A DNA stretch of 64,000 bases from Ampelocalamus luodianensis (lineage: Eukaryota; Streptophyta; Magnoliopsida; Poales; Poaceae). Position 1 is the stretch's first letter. Each line of letters starts with the position of its first letter. Shown here piece by piece: positions 21,781 to 32,884 of the stretch. The translations under genes were made by a program, and so were the position numbers. The stretch spans positions 34,593,609 through 34,657,608 of the forward strand of contig CM070620.1 of NCBI GenBank assembly GCA_036346255.1. The letters are read 5' to 3'. Under the pieces are notes generated by a model. The model had not been told where the DNA came from and did no database searches. It was given only the letters and a program-made list of their open reading frames with translations.

Positions 21781-22195
21781 AGACGATTCTGGTAGTGCAT
21801 GAATCTCGGAGCGCGTTGGATGATGAGGATAGTTATTGTAGCCACAAGCTCATGTAGTATTGCTTCTCTATTTCCCGAAATATGCATGCACAAATCTTGA
21901 AGTAAAATATGACAAACTTGCCGGTAGATGAGATAAGGGATGTCCCCTTAAGAGGTAAAAATCCATTGCCGTGAGGGGAGACAGAGAGGAAGGAGAGAGA
22001 GAAGGGAGCATGAATCTCGAAGCACATTAAACCATGGGGGTAGTGCTTATAGCCATAGGCACATGTAGCCTTGCTTTTCGCAACAATTGAACTTGTTTTT
22101 TGTCCATGTCTGACTGCATCTGTTCCACAGGAGACTTATTTTCGACATCTGACACTCCTAAGCACTACCTTTTCTTCTTTTGAAAGATGTAGGAA

Positions 22196-23094
22196 TAGGT
22201 GTGCAATCGGGTCGGATTCAGACGGATATTGCTCATATCGTATCCTAACCCATAATTTTCCTGGATTCGGAGTCGATCTGTAAGGCTGGATACAAATACG
22301 AATTCGGAGTTTCAGACATGGTATTGTCAGGATGGATACATGACAAGTTCGGATCGAAAATGAATAATATAGGTGGATAGTACGTGCATACAAAAATGAA
22401 TATACGTTGAACCATACCACCATCACTTCAAACCTTCAACTATTAAATATGAGTACATAATGATCACAACTATCACACGAGTACATGACACAATAGCCTG
22501 GTAGTCTAGTACACATCATAATAGCATAATTGTTAATTCCATAGCGGAGGTGATAGTATATACATTCGCAAATATACTATAGCTACCATGTTGTCTCATA
22601 AATTTTAAGCCAAAAAAAAAAATAGCAAAGAGCCCAGGCAATACTACTGAGACTCAACAACTAGCGGCTGAGAAGCCCTCGACACACGCACACGCACACG
22701 AGAGGTAGGGCAACTAGCGCCATCGCCACAGAAACAAGAAGGAAGTCGGTGGCGGCAGGCTGCGGGCCATGGGCGGCAGCGGTGGCACTCCCCTCGATGG
22801 CCACAGGCGAAGGTAGCGGCTCCTGGTGGCGGTGGCAGGCCGTGGGAAATGGGCGGAGGTAGCGGGGAGGCGACTTGTGTGAGGTACAGAGGTGTGATCG
22901 TGTAGTGTGGTATGTTTCCAGATATATGGCCAGATAATTATCCGGCAATCCACTTACCGATGCTATATGGTCATATATTAGCTCTCCCAATTTCGCTTTC
23001 GAATATGAGACTAACTATCTACTGATACTAAAATTCCTTCCCGAATTCGGTACCGACCGTCGGTCGGGATTAACCGAACCCGTTTGCAGCCCTA
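22196..23094. mobile_element. hAT-like non-autonomous element (tentative)
   Basis: The left end TAGGTGTGCAATCGGGTCGG and the right end CCGAACCCGTTTGCAGCCCTA are inverted-repeat-like (TAGG-x-TGCAA-CGGGT-CGG). This resembles grass hAT termini of the TAGGGNTGCAAACGGG kind. The flanking 8-mers (TGTAGGAA / CATAGGCA) agree at only some positions. A purine-rich GGCGGTGG part in the middle has no recognisable protein. Confidence 0.45.
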
Positions 23095-23475
23095 CATAGG
23101 CACAACTCAGACTTTCATAGGGTCCCAACAAGCTATCTGTAATGTTTGCAAACTAAACAACAACACTTAGGCTAAACAAAAGGATATTGACAAGGTCCTT
23201 ACGTCTGGAGCAATAGTTTTGATCCGGACGCTTCTATCTGACCTTTATCCATCCACACCACCACAAGGCCAAACACGAACAACCCATTTCCGATGCTTTC
23301 TAACTCCATGCTCTTGGAACTCCAAATTGCTCGATCGATTGCCCAGCGTGCGGCGACATGATTACGAACCAAAAGTCCAAGAAAACATGGTTTGAGAGCT
23401 AGCTAGCTACCATGGTTGCCGCCTGGAGTCTCTCCATGACCCGACCGCGCTCTCCCTCTCCCTCTCCCTCCCCAC
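23095..23475. other. intergenic sequence
   Basis: No gene recognised before the zinc-finger pseudogene. A (CTCCCT)n run lies at about 23446-23470, and the bases around 23403-23475 may belong to the lost 5' part of that gene. Confidence 0.3.
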
Positions 23476-23695
23476 GTTGAGGAAGGAGGACTACATCGCC
23501 ATCTACCTTGTTGCACTCGCCGGCACTGGTGAGGCCAGGCAGGGGGAGGAGGAGCACACCATCAGCAAGTGGTTCTCGCACTCCGCACCACGCAGGACCC
23601 CCACTTCCGGTGCCTGGTCTGCGGGAAGGCATTCACCTCGTACCGTGCTCGGTGGGCACAAATCCAGCCACCACAAGGCATTTTGGAGAGCTTCT
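23476..23695 (+). pseudogene. C2H2 zinc-finger transcription factor fragment (ZAT-like)
   Basis: Three pieces of a plant C1-type C2H2 factor are visible in order. LRKEDYIAIYLVALAG corresponds to the conserved E-E-Y-LA-LCL-LA box. HFRCLVCGKAFTSYRA is the Cys half of a zinc finger. VLGGHKSSHHKAFW is the plant-specific (QA)LGGH helix with both His. They lie in two frames: the frame changes between the first and second piece and again between second and third. There is one finger only, and no start or EAR motif. It is a broken duplicate of a stress-type zinc-finger gene (intronless in the family). GC content is high compared with its surroundings. Confidence 0.75.
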
Positions 23696-24930
23696 GTTGG
23701 GTTCTCACGGCTCGCGTTGGTGTTTGTTGCAGCTATAAGTTTTTTTTGTTGCAGCTATAAGGGTTTTTTTTTGTTGCAATGGGTGATTTTAGATGTTGCA
23801 ACAATTTCTTGAAATTGAATTTTTTTCTCAAGATTTTCTCGATGTTGCAACTATTATCGCCGATTATTGCACGCATAAAATCAAAATATTTCATAAGTTA
23901 GTTTTAAATGTTGCAAATTTCTTGATGTTGCAACAATTATTTTCGGATGTGGCCACTATTATTTTGAAATGTTGCAATATTGTAACAACGAAATTTGTTT
24001 GATTGGGTTATTTGAATTAGTTTTAAAGCACATCTAGGTTCTATTCTAATGGTTTCTATTCAATTTAAGTGAATATGTTATTTTCCCCAATTTTTTCGGT
24101 TCAAACTCACCCAACATTTTTTTGTTGCGTTGGGGGTGCGTGATAGGGTTACTTTCACTTGTTTTGAGAGAAAGTAAAAACACACCGAGATCGGACGGCT
24201 GAACCCCATAGCGCGATATTGAACAGCAAGGCGTGGCGTACATCGAGCGCTAGTCGCATCCTATATGTTTGAAGACAGATAGACAACTTCCCCATTATTG
24301 TATATTTGGATATCATCACCATCAGCGCAATTAAGCCCCCGTCTAGAGCGCGGGAATTTTCAAATTCTGATTTCATGGAATTGAACTGTTTCTAAAAATT
24401 CTATGTTCCAAAAGGGCTTACCAATCTTTGGAAAAACAAAAGGGACTGCGTAGCCTATGATGCTCCGAGCAAGGCTTATTCTTCCTAGGACTACAACAAA
24501 ATATCCCCTTTAATAGTAGAGTTCATTAGCTCATGGTAGTTTAATATTTTGCTATCTAAATCTATGTACTAGTGATGGTTCTTTTTGTGAACTATATAGG
24601 TCTCCTGTGACACATATAGGAAATATTCCTAGCAATATTACTTTTTTTTGGAAAATAATTTCCCCCAAAGACAATACTGTTGAGAAAGGGAAGATGTCTT
24701 TCCAGATGGCCATGAACTGAACTTTTAGTAATATATACTCTTGTGCTGTCAACAATATGTAATTTCCCTTTGTCATATCTATACATACAACATACAATTG
24801 TGATAACGGAGAAAAACAATCTTTGTTGAAAGAAAACAGAAAAAAAAACTCAATATAACACAGAGCAATATATGCCACTAGCAAACAAAACCTGGTTAAT
24901 TGAAAACCAAATGTTGTGCTAGTGAGGTCG
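23696..24930. other. intergenic, GTTGCAA-rich then AT-rich
   Basis: TTGTTGCAGCTATAAG occurs twice at about 23726-23761. The words GTTGCAA and ATGTTGCAAC then recur to about 23980, a pattern of a dispersed grass repeat that I cannot name. 24000-24930 is AT-rich with no recognised gene. Confidence 0.35.
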
Positions 24931-24935
24931 ATTCT
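24931..24935. repeat. 5-bp target duplication ATTCT, left
   Basis: ATTCT precedes the LTR start, and ATTCT follows its end at 30817-30821. Confidence 0.85.
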
Positions 24936-27900
24936 TGTAATATCCCATTTAAATATAAAACAAATAAGTGATTAGTCCTGAAATTAAATAAAATTATAGA
25001 ACGAATTGGGGGTTTTAGAAGGGGTGTTTTTGCTCTTATTGGAGAACTTGGGTCGTAGGCTTTCGGCCCACGGTGTCTGGCCCAAGCGAGAAGCTGGTTT
25101 AAGAGGGGGGACACCAAACCCTAGAGGTGCTACTGTAGCAACAACGTGTATTGTAGCACCATCGAATCAGAGCACCGCCTCCCCTCAATGTCTTTGCTTA
25201 GAAAGAGGAAGATCAACAAGAGAAAAGGATAAGGAGAGGAGAAAGGAAGGAAGGAAAAGAAAGAAAGAGAGGGAGGAGGAATTCGCTGGGATTTTCAGTG
25301 GTCGTCGTCGTGGTCTTTAAGGGTGACGAACGAATCTTCTTTGTTTTGTTTATTACTTTTGTGATTCGAGAGATATCGTGTAGCAGATTGGTTTTTTCTG
25401 GTGATTGTAATGCGCTGTAGTTTTGGATATTGTAATGGCAAAATTTGGATTTGTCACCTTCTGGAGAATTGTGGATAATTTCAATAGCTTTCTGTAGAGT
25501 CTTTGTTCACATCATTTGGATGAATAGATTTCAAGTTATGGCTATTTCAATCCTGCTGTCCAGAGTTTCTGTCAGGTTCTAGCAGTTGTAGTAATCGATT
25601 GATTAAAAATAGTTAACAACCTAATTAGGGAATTTGACCAGCATGACTATTGTATATGATTCCTTAAGCTTTCCAGAAAGTCTAAGAATGCAATTTTTGG
25701 ATAAACAGAATGGAAGTTATGATTATTTCAATCCTGCTGTCCAGAATTTCTATCAGATTTTGGCAGTTGTAGTAATCTGTATATTAAAAATAGTTAATGA
25801 TCAAATTAGGGAATCTGACCAACTGGACTATTGTATTATAATTCCTTAAGGTTTCCAGAGAGACTGAGAATGTAATTTTTGGATAAACATAATGAAAGTT
25901 ATGATTTTTGGAATATCACTATCCGGTTCTGAATTTGTTTGGGTAGATTAAATATAAAATTATTGGATTTGGGATTCGCGTAGGATCAATGTCATCTAAG
26001 TAATTGCTTTGAATTGCTATAGCCAGCGTGGTGACTGAATATTTACTATAGGTGGTTTAGCATCGAGTGTGTTGTCTTCTTCACATCAACCCGGTCGTCG
26101 CTTCTAGAAGGCAAATACATTTTAGAGTAATAATGGATGTTATGTGGTGGTACCAGTTGGCTAAATGACTGCTGTTATGTTATTCATGTGGAGTATGATT
26201 GTTTCCTATTGCTTCTATGTTTTCGTTAATTGATGATGAATATTGGAAAGCATGGAAGTTATTCATTTCATTTCAAACATTCAAGTTGGAAAAAATAACC
26301 CACGGGAGTGGGATGAGATCCTCATATTTAAGATATGGGCAATGAGATCCCTGTATGAAAAAAGGACGAGCTTGGATCCCCGTATTTGAGAATGCGAGCA
26401 TAAGTGAACACCGACGAGTGTTACACTTGGCTATACCGGTATATACAGAAGTGAAGCGGAGATATATGCATAATTTGCATCACATTCATGACATTTGAGT
26501 ATTTGAATAATAATAAATGATTTGTTGTTGATATGTGCGATGCCCTGTGTCATTACCCCAGGGGTAATCACACTTAGGCATACGGATTACTATTCGTTTG
26601 CCCAGTAGAACACTGCTCCAATGAATAGTAAGCCTTTACCAGAGTTAGCGTAGCAGAACAATAAAATAGAAACTGTACCTTTTATTCCAGTTAGCCACGC
26701 AAGGCTATGGTTCTTACATAGTAATTTATAACGGCACAATGGGACTACGTCCCTTCATCTACCTTTCTTTACTCCATCGGTCTTCAATTCATCCCCAGCG
26801 CCGAATCAGTTGCCCCTCTCAACCTGGTCCTCGTAGTCAACGCCCTTGCCTCGTGCAGTTTCATCAGTACCTGCAAGTCTTTCGTCCCACGCGGGATAGT
26901 TTCAGGCCGGACTAGGATCTACAAAGGAGAATACTAGCAAGGTTGAGTACAAATTAATGTATTCAGCAATCATTAATAGCAAAATGCACTGTATAACTCA
27001 TCTCTGTTCTTTTCTTCATTTTCTAGCTCATCTCTTTTCTGAAAATAACTCATTAAAACATTAGGTGGCAAAATTTTATTCTGAAAAGACTACTAGTCAC
27101 TCGGAGAGAAGAAATACCCCTAGCGGTTCCTGTAGACTCCAATCCAGGAGACTAGTATGAATTCATGATTTGTATAGCACTGCGCAGGCTTGTACCACTT
27201 TACCCATAACTATTCTGAGCTCTATATGAGTTAGGTCCATCGCATTTCCTTTGATGCGACTCCGAGTTCAGAATACAGAGCGTTTTCCATGTTACGTCAT
27301 TAATTTCTCCACCCATTACTTTCCGTTGGTGCTGACCTGGCCACCACCGAGTTCTGGTAATGTTGGTTGGGCCAGTTCATCCTCTCTGCACCCAACACTC
27401 CACATAGCGCTATAGCGCCTGCTTCTTTCTTTACACACTCATACATATATACTTACCCATTGTGGAGAGCATAATTACGTAACCAGGTAGCATTTTCTGC
27501 CTGTCAAAACAGGAGAATGGTTGGTACTCAAATACGGCATCTGACTGAGTAAGAGTTTTGTTGGTCCTTATATTTTAACCATGTGTAAAGGGGTCCCACC
27601 TCTTGCCCTCTTTCATCCTTGCCCCGGGCCCCCTTTACCAGCCATAATATTACATCATCTTTCATTTCATTCATTACTCATCATATCATTTCCTTTCTTT
27701 CCTTTCTTTCATCATCATCAACATTAAATGACTTGAGTTTTGAGAAATAGTTTTGATGCAATAAGTATATGATATAGTAATATACAGTTTACAGTTAAAA
27801 TAGCTAGATTCATGTTCAAGAGGATAGCTTGCCTTCGGAATTGTAGAAATGACCGCCACGATTTAAACCGGTATCGCTACTCTGTTTATGTAGGTTCGAT

Positions 27901-30816
27901 CACGCAATATACGGCAGATGCGAATAATACTCAAATAAATACGTAGTGGATTTTAGTGCCAAAATAAGTATAGGAGTCAGTTGGTTCTTTTAGTAGCAAC
28001 CTTTAATTTAATAATATTCTGCGGATCTCCGACAAGTCAGCACTCCCCAACTACGATTTTCTTGTCGTCTACCGAAAAGTATTCGCACGCCTACCCACAA
28101 AATGAATTCTAAGGTTAAGCTCCACTGACTAACAACTATCGTTACTCTGGCTAACTCTAATGCAAGAAAATACTAACTAACACCACGCATTAGAATCTAC
28201 ACAATTATCCTACAATCATCCTATACTAATTGCCTAAACACACATTCTAACCCTAATCCTCTCCTAACCTCCTCACTCTCTCTCTCTTCTCCCCTCTCGG
28301 CCGGCCCCAAAACACACACACGCACAGCACACAACTCACACCACACAACCCACTCTCATCTTCTTCCCCAAATCTCTCTTCCTTCCTCCCCTATTCACCC
28401 GACGCCTCGACGGTTTCTCCAGCCCGCCATCGCCGACGATCTCCCAGCTTCACCCAGCCTCCAGCATGGCCGGCGCGCTAACCGCGCGCGCCGTTCCCCG
28501 ACGCCGCTCCTCTCGACTCGCGCTTCTTCACGCAGCCTCCTCTCGGCTCCAGCCCGGCCCGACCTCCTCTCGGCGCAACCTGGGGCCAGCGTCGCCTCGC
28601 CTACTTGCCCGGCTCGGCCTCGACTCGCCGCGCCACTGCGCGCGCCATCACCGGCTCTTCTCCGGCCTTACGTGCCTAGGCTCGGCCGGCTCGGCCTCCC
28701 GGCCGCCGGCGCCTTGGCCCGGCTCCAAGCTCCCGGCGCCCCTCGCATGAGCCTCGGCTCGGCCCACGGCTGCCTCGGCTCGGTCCAGCTACTGAGGTTA
28801 AACTCACCCTACTCTCCCTCTCTACCCCTCGCCCTCCTGCTCTGCGATGCATATGCGATGATACTGAGAGCTATTTGTTGATGCTACTGTGTGATGCTCT
28901 AGGTGTGAATGATGTGTAACTGAGGTTACCTCTGGTTGGGTTCTGGGATTGGGGGAAGAGGGTAGCAATGTCGGCCTCGTCTTGGTGCTCCTTCTTCTCC
29001 CTTGCAAGGGTGGTTTGCCGATGATGGTGAGGATGCTGAGCTTGCTCTGAGGTCTCCTTGTTTGGCTTGAGCTGTGCTCTGAAATATGATACATGTGTAT
29101 GTGTAGAGCAACAGCGGTGCACTTGTGTTACCTCCTATGGGTTCTTGGGTGGGAGAGGGGGATGGCAGTGCCGACTTTAAGTTGGTGCTCTCCTCCTCTT
29201 CCCTGCTTGTGGGTGGCTTGTAGGCTATAATGATGTAGAATCTGAGCTTGGCCCTCCTCCTGGCTGCTTGATGCCTGGCGACGCCGGTGGTTCAACGCCG
29301 TCGCCTCTGCCGCCCTTGCTCTCCGCTCTTCGCTCTTCTTCCTGGTCCCCTGGCTTCCCTTCCTCCCCTTGTTGTGGTCTTGGCCTCCGGTTGAGAAGGA
29401 GTGGGAGGGGGAAATGGCTGTGCTGTGCTTTGCTTTGTGGTGTTGGAGGCTTATGGGGGATGCATCCGGCTGGCTGGGGGGGATGAACTTGGTGGTTTTG
29501 GCATGGGGGAGATGAATGATTCGGTTGCCTTCTTTGCTTGTGCTTTGGGGGATGCATTTCAGCTGGCTGCCCCTTATGGCTGGTTAATGCCCACTATGCC
29601 CTTACCCTTATCCTTATGGCTTTCACAGGGCAGATTTTTGCTAGGGGCTTTTTGGTCCATGGTTAGAAAATCACTATGCGGGTGATTCTCCGCGGTTGGG
29701 TAATTCAGTATACATGGGTGCCAGACTAAATTAAACGCCGAGTGATGAGACCCACGGAAGTGACAGGTGCCGAATGACCTCGGGTGGTCTGGACATCTTG
29801 ACGATCAAGGAGCCGACTAACTTCGGTTGGTTTGGGTATCTTGATGGTCAAGGGACCGACTGCTTAGGTCGCTTCGGGTATTCTACTGCACTTTGGGAAA
29901 AATCTGACGGCCACTTCCTTTATTCTATTACTCTCGAATACTGCTTTCAACTTGGCTCGCTAACCGTTTTCTGCATTCTTGGCGAGCGATGGCAATGGAT
30001 CAAAGGATGCTTCGATCGACTAGCGACCAACGGATGAGGATACAAGGAGGGCTTCGGCAGAATGCATGCAACATTTTAATTTTATTATTAGATGCAAACT
30101 ACCATGGGTTGTAATTATTTACATAACAATTGATGAAATGATGAGGATGCACTGCTATTGATCTATTGACTAGAAATGCAATGCTCGTGAAACGAAACCC
30201 ACTAAACCAACGCTACGACGAAACTAGAAGCTTAACGACGATCGCAACACTCATCGTTAGCTTCATCGCTAAGCGAGATTAATTACCGCTAAATACCGAT
30301 TATCGCTACGCGATTAGGTCTAAAAACGCTGGTCCTCACAATATGATGTTTCATATATTGCTTACTTGTACTTGTTGAGTCTTGGACTCTCTCTTGTCTT
30401 TTGTTGTTTTAGGTGAACGTTGAGATTGGCATACATCGAGGAAATAGCTCAGAGATGATTCACTTTATTGCACTTCAGAGCATCTAAATACCACTTCTTT
30501 TACCCTGTTATAAACTTCTATTGTAATAATTGATTACCATGTGTTTCTAATAGTTCTCTATGGATTTTATCAATGCTAGTTGGTGACCTTTACTGTTTGA
30601 ATATTATTCGTGATGCTGTTGATATTGTTTGAACTGTAATAATTGTGAATTTATTATTTATCATCTTGCTGAAATTTTTGTTATCCATGTTGTTAGAAAT
30701 GTTTGGTTATGAAGCCTAATTGTTAGTAGATGCTGTTTTGGTAAAAAAATTGTAGTGATATTTAAAGATAGTAGTTGTATGTTACATCTTGGCTTTTATC
30801 AAGCCGGGGTGTTACA
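24936..30816 (+). mobile_element. solo LTR (TGTAATATCC ... GGGGTGTTACA) with a nested insertion
   Basis: The ends form the short inverted repeat TGTAATATCCC / GGGGTGTTACA, and the 5-bp duplication ATTCT flanks both sides, so this is one LTR insertion. Removing the nested element at 26536-30340 and its duplicated 5 bp leaves about 2.07 kb, close to the 2.38-kb solo LTR at 61332-63707. That LTR has the same termini and similar internal phrases (for example TTGTACTTGTTGAGTCTTGG against TTGGTACTTGTGAGTCTCTGG before the right end). No internal retrotransposon domain is present, so the element was removed by LTR-LTR recombination. The right end lies 62 bp beyond the stop codon of the SNARE gene. 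Confidence 0.88.
26536..30340 (-). mobile_element. nested solo LTR-like insertion, 3.8 kb
   Basis: It starts TGCGATGCCCTG and ends GGTCCTCACA, flanked by ATATG on both sides (26531-26535 and 30341-30345), inside the outer LTR. The GGTCCTCACA end matches the 3' end of the chromovirus LTRs at 43754 and 52616. The interior order (GC-rich exon-like block 28380-28800, TTTACCC block near 27200) suggests the LTR lies in minus orientation. No gag or pol is present. Open frames inside, such as 28466-28750 (+, Ala/Arg/Pro-rich) and 29225-29557 (-), are low-complexity products of GC-rich LTR sequence. Confidence 0.75.
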
Positions 30817-30878
30817 ATTCTACAACATTTTTCTGTGTGCTGCAGACCAAAGCAAAGTGATGCTTCCATGTTTGACGC

Positions 30879-32184
30879 CTATTTGCCCACCAGCTTGCGT
30901 GCACGTTGGTTGGCTCCTTTCACCCTGGAGTTCAGTTCTTCCACGTCGTCTTGAAGATCATCAAGTGCTTTGTTTTGCCTGAAATTTTGGTTAACACAGT
31001 GAAACTCAATTTGACAATACTGGTAGTACGGTGTCAAAGATTCTACATTGGGAAGATTATATTATCTTGAGTTAGCTACCACTCAATAAGGAGCTCACCT
31101 ATCAAGTTCTGAGCCCATGTCAACAGCCATGCCCTTGAGCTGCCCCAACACACCACTGAGATCATCAAGGGCATCATCCTGCTTTTGTTTCTCCACCTGC
31201 CAAGTAAAAATGGCCGCTAAATATGCTAACTTTTTAATTGATTTTTGCATTGATTCCACTGAAGTGGACGCAAACCTGAACTTTATCCATCGCGTTGGTG
31301 GCGTCGGCGTAGCTGCGAGGATTCGACCTCCCTCGAGGGCTCAGCCCTAGCTTATCCCTCTGTTCCATGCGGCTTGCCTTCTTTTTGAAGGAATCATCTG
31401 TTTCATTTCATTGAGTTGCAACAGTGAGAGGGAACAGCTATGAGGGCGCATGATTTGGGCATTCACAAATCTCAATGTGGTTATGTAGGTTAGTATATAC
31501 CTCGAGACACAAAGGCTGGTCCCTTGATCTGCCTGGTTTTCTTGGGCTTCCATGGCTTGGAGAAGAACCCTCCAAGGCTTCCGAGAAGCGACTCGCTCTA
31601 GATCCGCAAACACCAACATCAAAACAATCAAAACCGTATCCCTCTAACGCTTAATCATCTTGTGTGATTTATGTAGGAAAATGGCATTATTCATTGTTCA
31701 AAAGGGGAATGTGGAGCTTATTCTGCATATTGTTTTAAACAAGATGCACAAACTCTGCAGTTTGTACAGAGTCATGAAGAGCAAGGCACACCTTGGTGAG
31801 GTCCTGGTCGATGTCGACGGCCTTCTCGTGGGTCCTGCTGATCTGCTCACCCTGCTTGTGCAGCGTGATGAGCGTGTTGGTCGCGTCCTCTTTGATGTTC
31901 TCGGCGATGCGCAGGCAGCCGCTGAGCGCGTCGGTGGTCTCCTCGGCCTTGTACGCCGCGTAGTTCTCCAGCTCCTGCACCGACTGGTTCTCTAGCCCGC
32001 CGGCGTCGCGGAAGTCGTCCTTGTACCGGTTCTTGGCGCCGGCGGGGACCGAGTACGACGACGACGTTCCATTGCTCGGAGCAGACGATTTCCTCGCCGG
32101 TTTGGACGTGAACTCAGAGTCGGAGTCGGAGTCGAAGGGGTTCGGCTTCGAGGAAGCCGACTTGGCGCCTCGTGACACAGGCAT
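30879..32184 (-). CDS. SNAP33: SNAP25-type t-SNARE (SNAP33-like), five coding exons
   Basis: Qb+Qc SNARE that pairs with a syntaxin (Qa) and a VAMP (R) to fuse secretory vesicles with the plasma membrane, including cell-plate formation and defence secretion in plants. Exons on the minus strand: 31792-32184, 31501-31597, 31276-31397, 31099-31196, 30879-30978. All junctions have GT-AG and keep the frame, giving 810 bp (269 residues plus stop). The N-terminus is Ser-rich (residues 1-50). The Qb SNARE helix spans about 52-131 with the zero-layer Gln in LITLHKQGEQI (Q111). The linker holds LLGSLGGFFSKPWKPKKTR. The Qc helix spans about 205-265 with VDMGSELDRQNKALDDL (zero-layer Gln 238), ending GANQRARKLVGK. 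There is no transmembrane segment and no Cys cluster in the linker, as usual for plant members. The start is the only ATG giving the family N-terminus. The exact paralogue (SNAP29/30/33 group) is inferred. Confidence 0.93.
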
Positions 32185-32713
32185 CTTCTTGTAAAAAATG
32201 TAATGCTATGCTATTGTGAATATAAGGGATAGGTTAAAGCCAGTAGTTTGGTTCCTGCAAATCAAAGAGCTGAAGATTACATTGCGTTTGCAAAAATGAG
32301 ACCAACAATCGCAGTTGCCAATAAAAAACCATGGATCACTGGCTCTGCCTTAACGTGCAGTGCTATGAATATCCATGTGAAATTTGAATTTATGTAATTA
32401 CAGGATGGCATTGCTAACCCATGAATCTATTAGAAAACTCGAAAGAATTCAAGAAAGAGAGACCAAGAAATCACCACAAGTAACAACAAAGAAAGCACCA
32501 CGAACAAATTAACAAGATAAATCAAACTACTAGAGATAGAAGAGAGGATGTCATGAGATGACGAGATGAAAGCTATCAAGAAGAATTTGCCGAACCAGGT
32601 AGATTTTGGCCTCCTTTCTCCTGTTTCCTCCTCCTCGGAGGGCAAAAGGGCGAGGCAAGAAATCTGCCTTTATTAGACGGTAATGATTTTTTTTCACCAT
32701 GCAAATCCTTCTC
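32185..32713 (-). promoter_or_regulatory. 5' UTR of the SNARE gene, probably with an intron
   Basis: On the minus strand a strong acceptor, TTTGATTTGCAG|GAACC, lies at about 32254, roughly 70 bp before the start codon. A 5' UTR intron is therefore likely, as in other plant SNAP genes. The leader exon would lie at about 32560-32690, with CT- and GGAGGAGG-rich sequence. The donor site was not fixed. An unrelated open frame here (32430-32645 -) is not considered a gene. Confidence 0.5.
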
Positions 32714-32721
32714 TTTATATA
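32714..32721 (-). promoter_or_regulatory. TATA box of the SNARE gene
   Basis: TATATAAA reads on the minus strand in the context CACTATATAAAGAGAAGG, with CT-rich leader-like sequence 30-60 bp downstream, as in typical plant core promoters. Confidence 0.6.
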
Positions 32722-32884
32722 GTGCTCCATTTACCGAGGGTGATGTTATTTTTGGGAAACTTATATGGTCCATTCGGTGGCCGAGAAACGACTATATTCG
32801 GGATAGTAGAAAGAACGTGGTTCTGTAATTTATCACGTGCAGTCATGGCCATGCGAAAATGCATGCAAATTAACCACGGGTAAT

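Larger units (their letters stand above)
18566..21797. mobile_element. CACTA (En/Spm-type) transposon, non-autonomous
   Basis: It starts CACTACCAGAATC and ends GATTCTGGTAGTG, a perfect 13-bp terminal inverted repeat, with the 3-bp duplication CAT expected of the superfamily. Length is 3232 bp. Both ends carry subterminal CCCGAGTGT / ACACTCGGG repeats (18590-19195 and 21575-21780). The interior has only remnants of a minus-strand coding region (about 20235-20664) plus GA- and GGC-rich sequence (21104-21510), so it cannot encode its own transposase. A paralogous sequence at about 21993 (GGGAGCATGAATCTCG) shows the uninterrupted target. Confidence 0.93.
17848..22068. mobile_element. inverted-repeat element, split by the CACTA insertion
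   Basis: A left arm (17848-18400) begins CACATGTGCCTGTGGCTACG and ends with TTACCTCTTAAGGGGACATCC. It is repeated in inverse at 18410-18565, continuing after the CACTA element at 21798-21866 (TAGCCACAAGCTCATGTAG). The centre of symmetry is near 18405. A further right-arm copy follows at about 21880-22068 (GGGATGTCCCCTTAAGAGG ... GCCATAGGCACATGTAGCC). The left arm includes a GC-rich section (17960-18330) absent from the right arms, possibly captured. No transposase and no clear target duplication are visible. Confidence 0.55.

Noticed and set aside
28466..28881. Ala/Arg/Pro-rich frame with an ATG in GC-rich context
   Set aside because: Lies inside a nested LTR-like insertion; similar GC-rich pseudo-exons occur in the chromovirus LTRs and have no domain.
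32430..32645. Small hydrophobic protein upstream of the SNARE gene
   Set aside because: Lies in the inferred 5' UTR intron or leader; composition fits T-rich intron sequence, and nothing supports translation.
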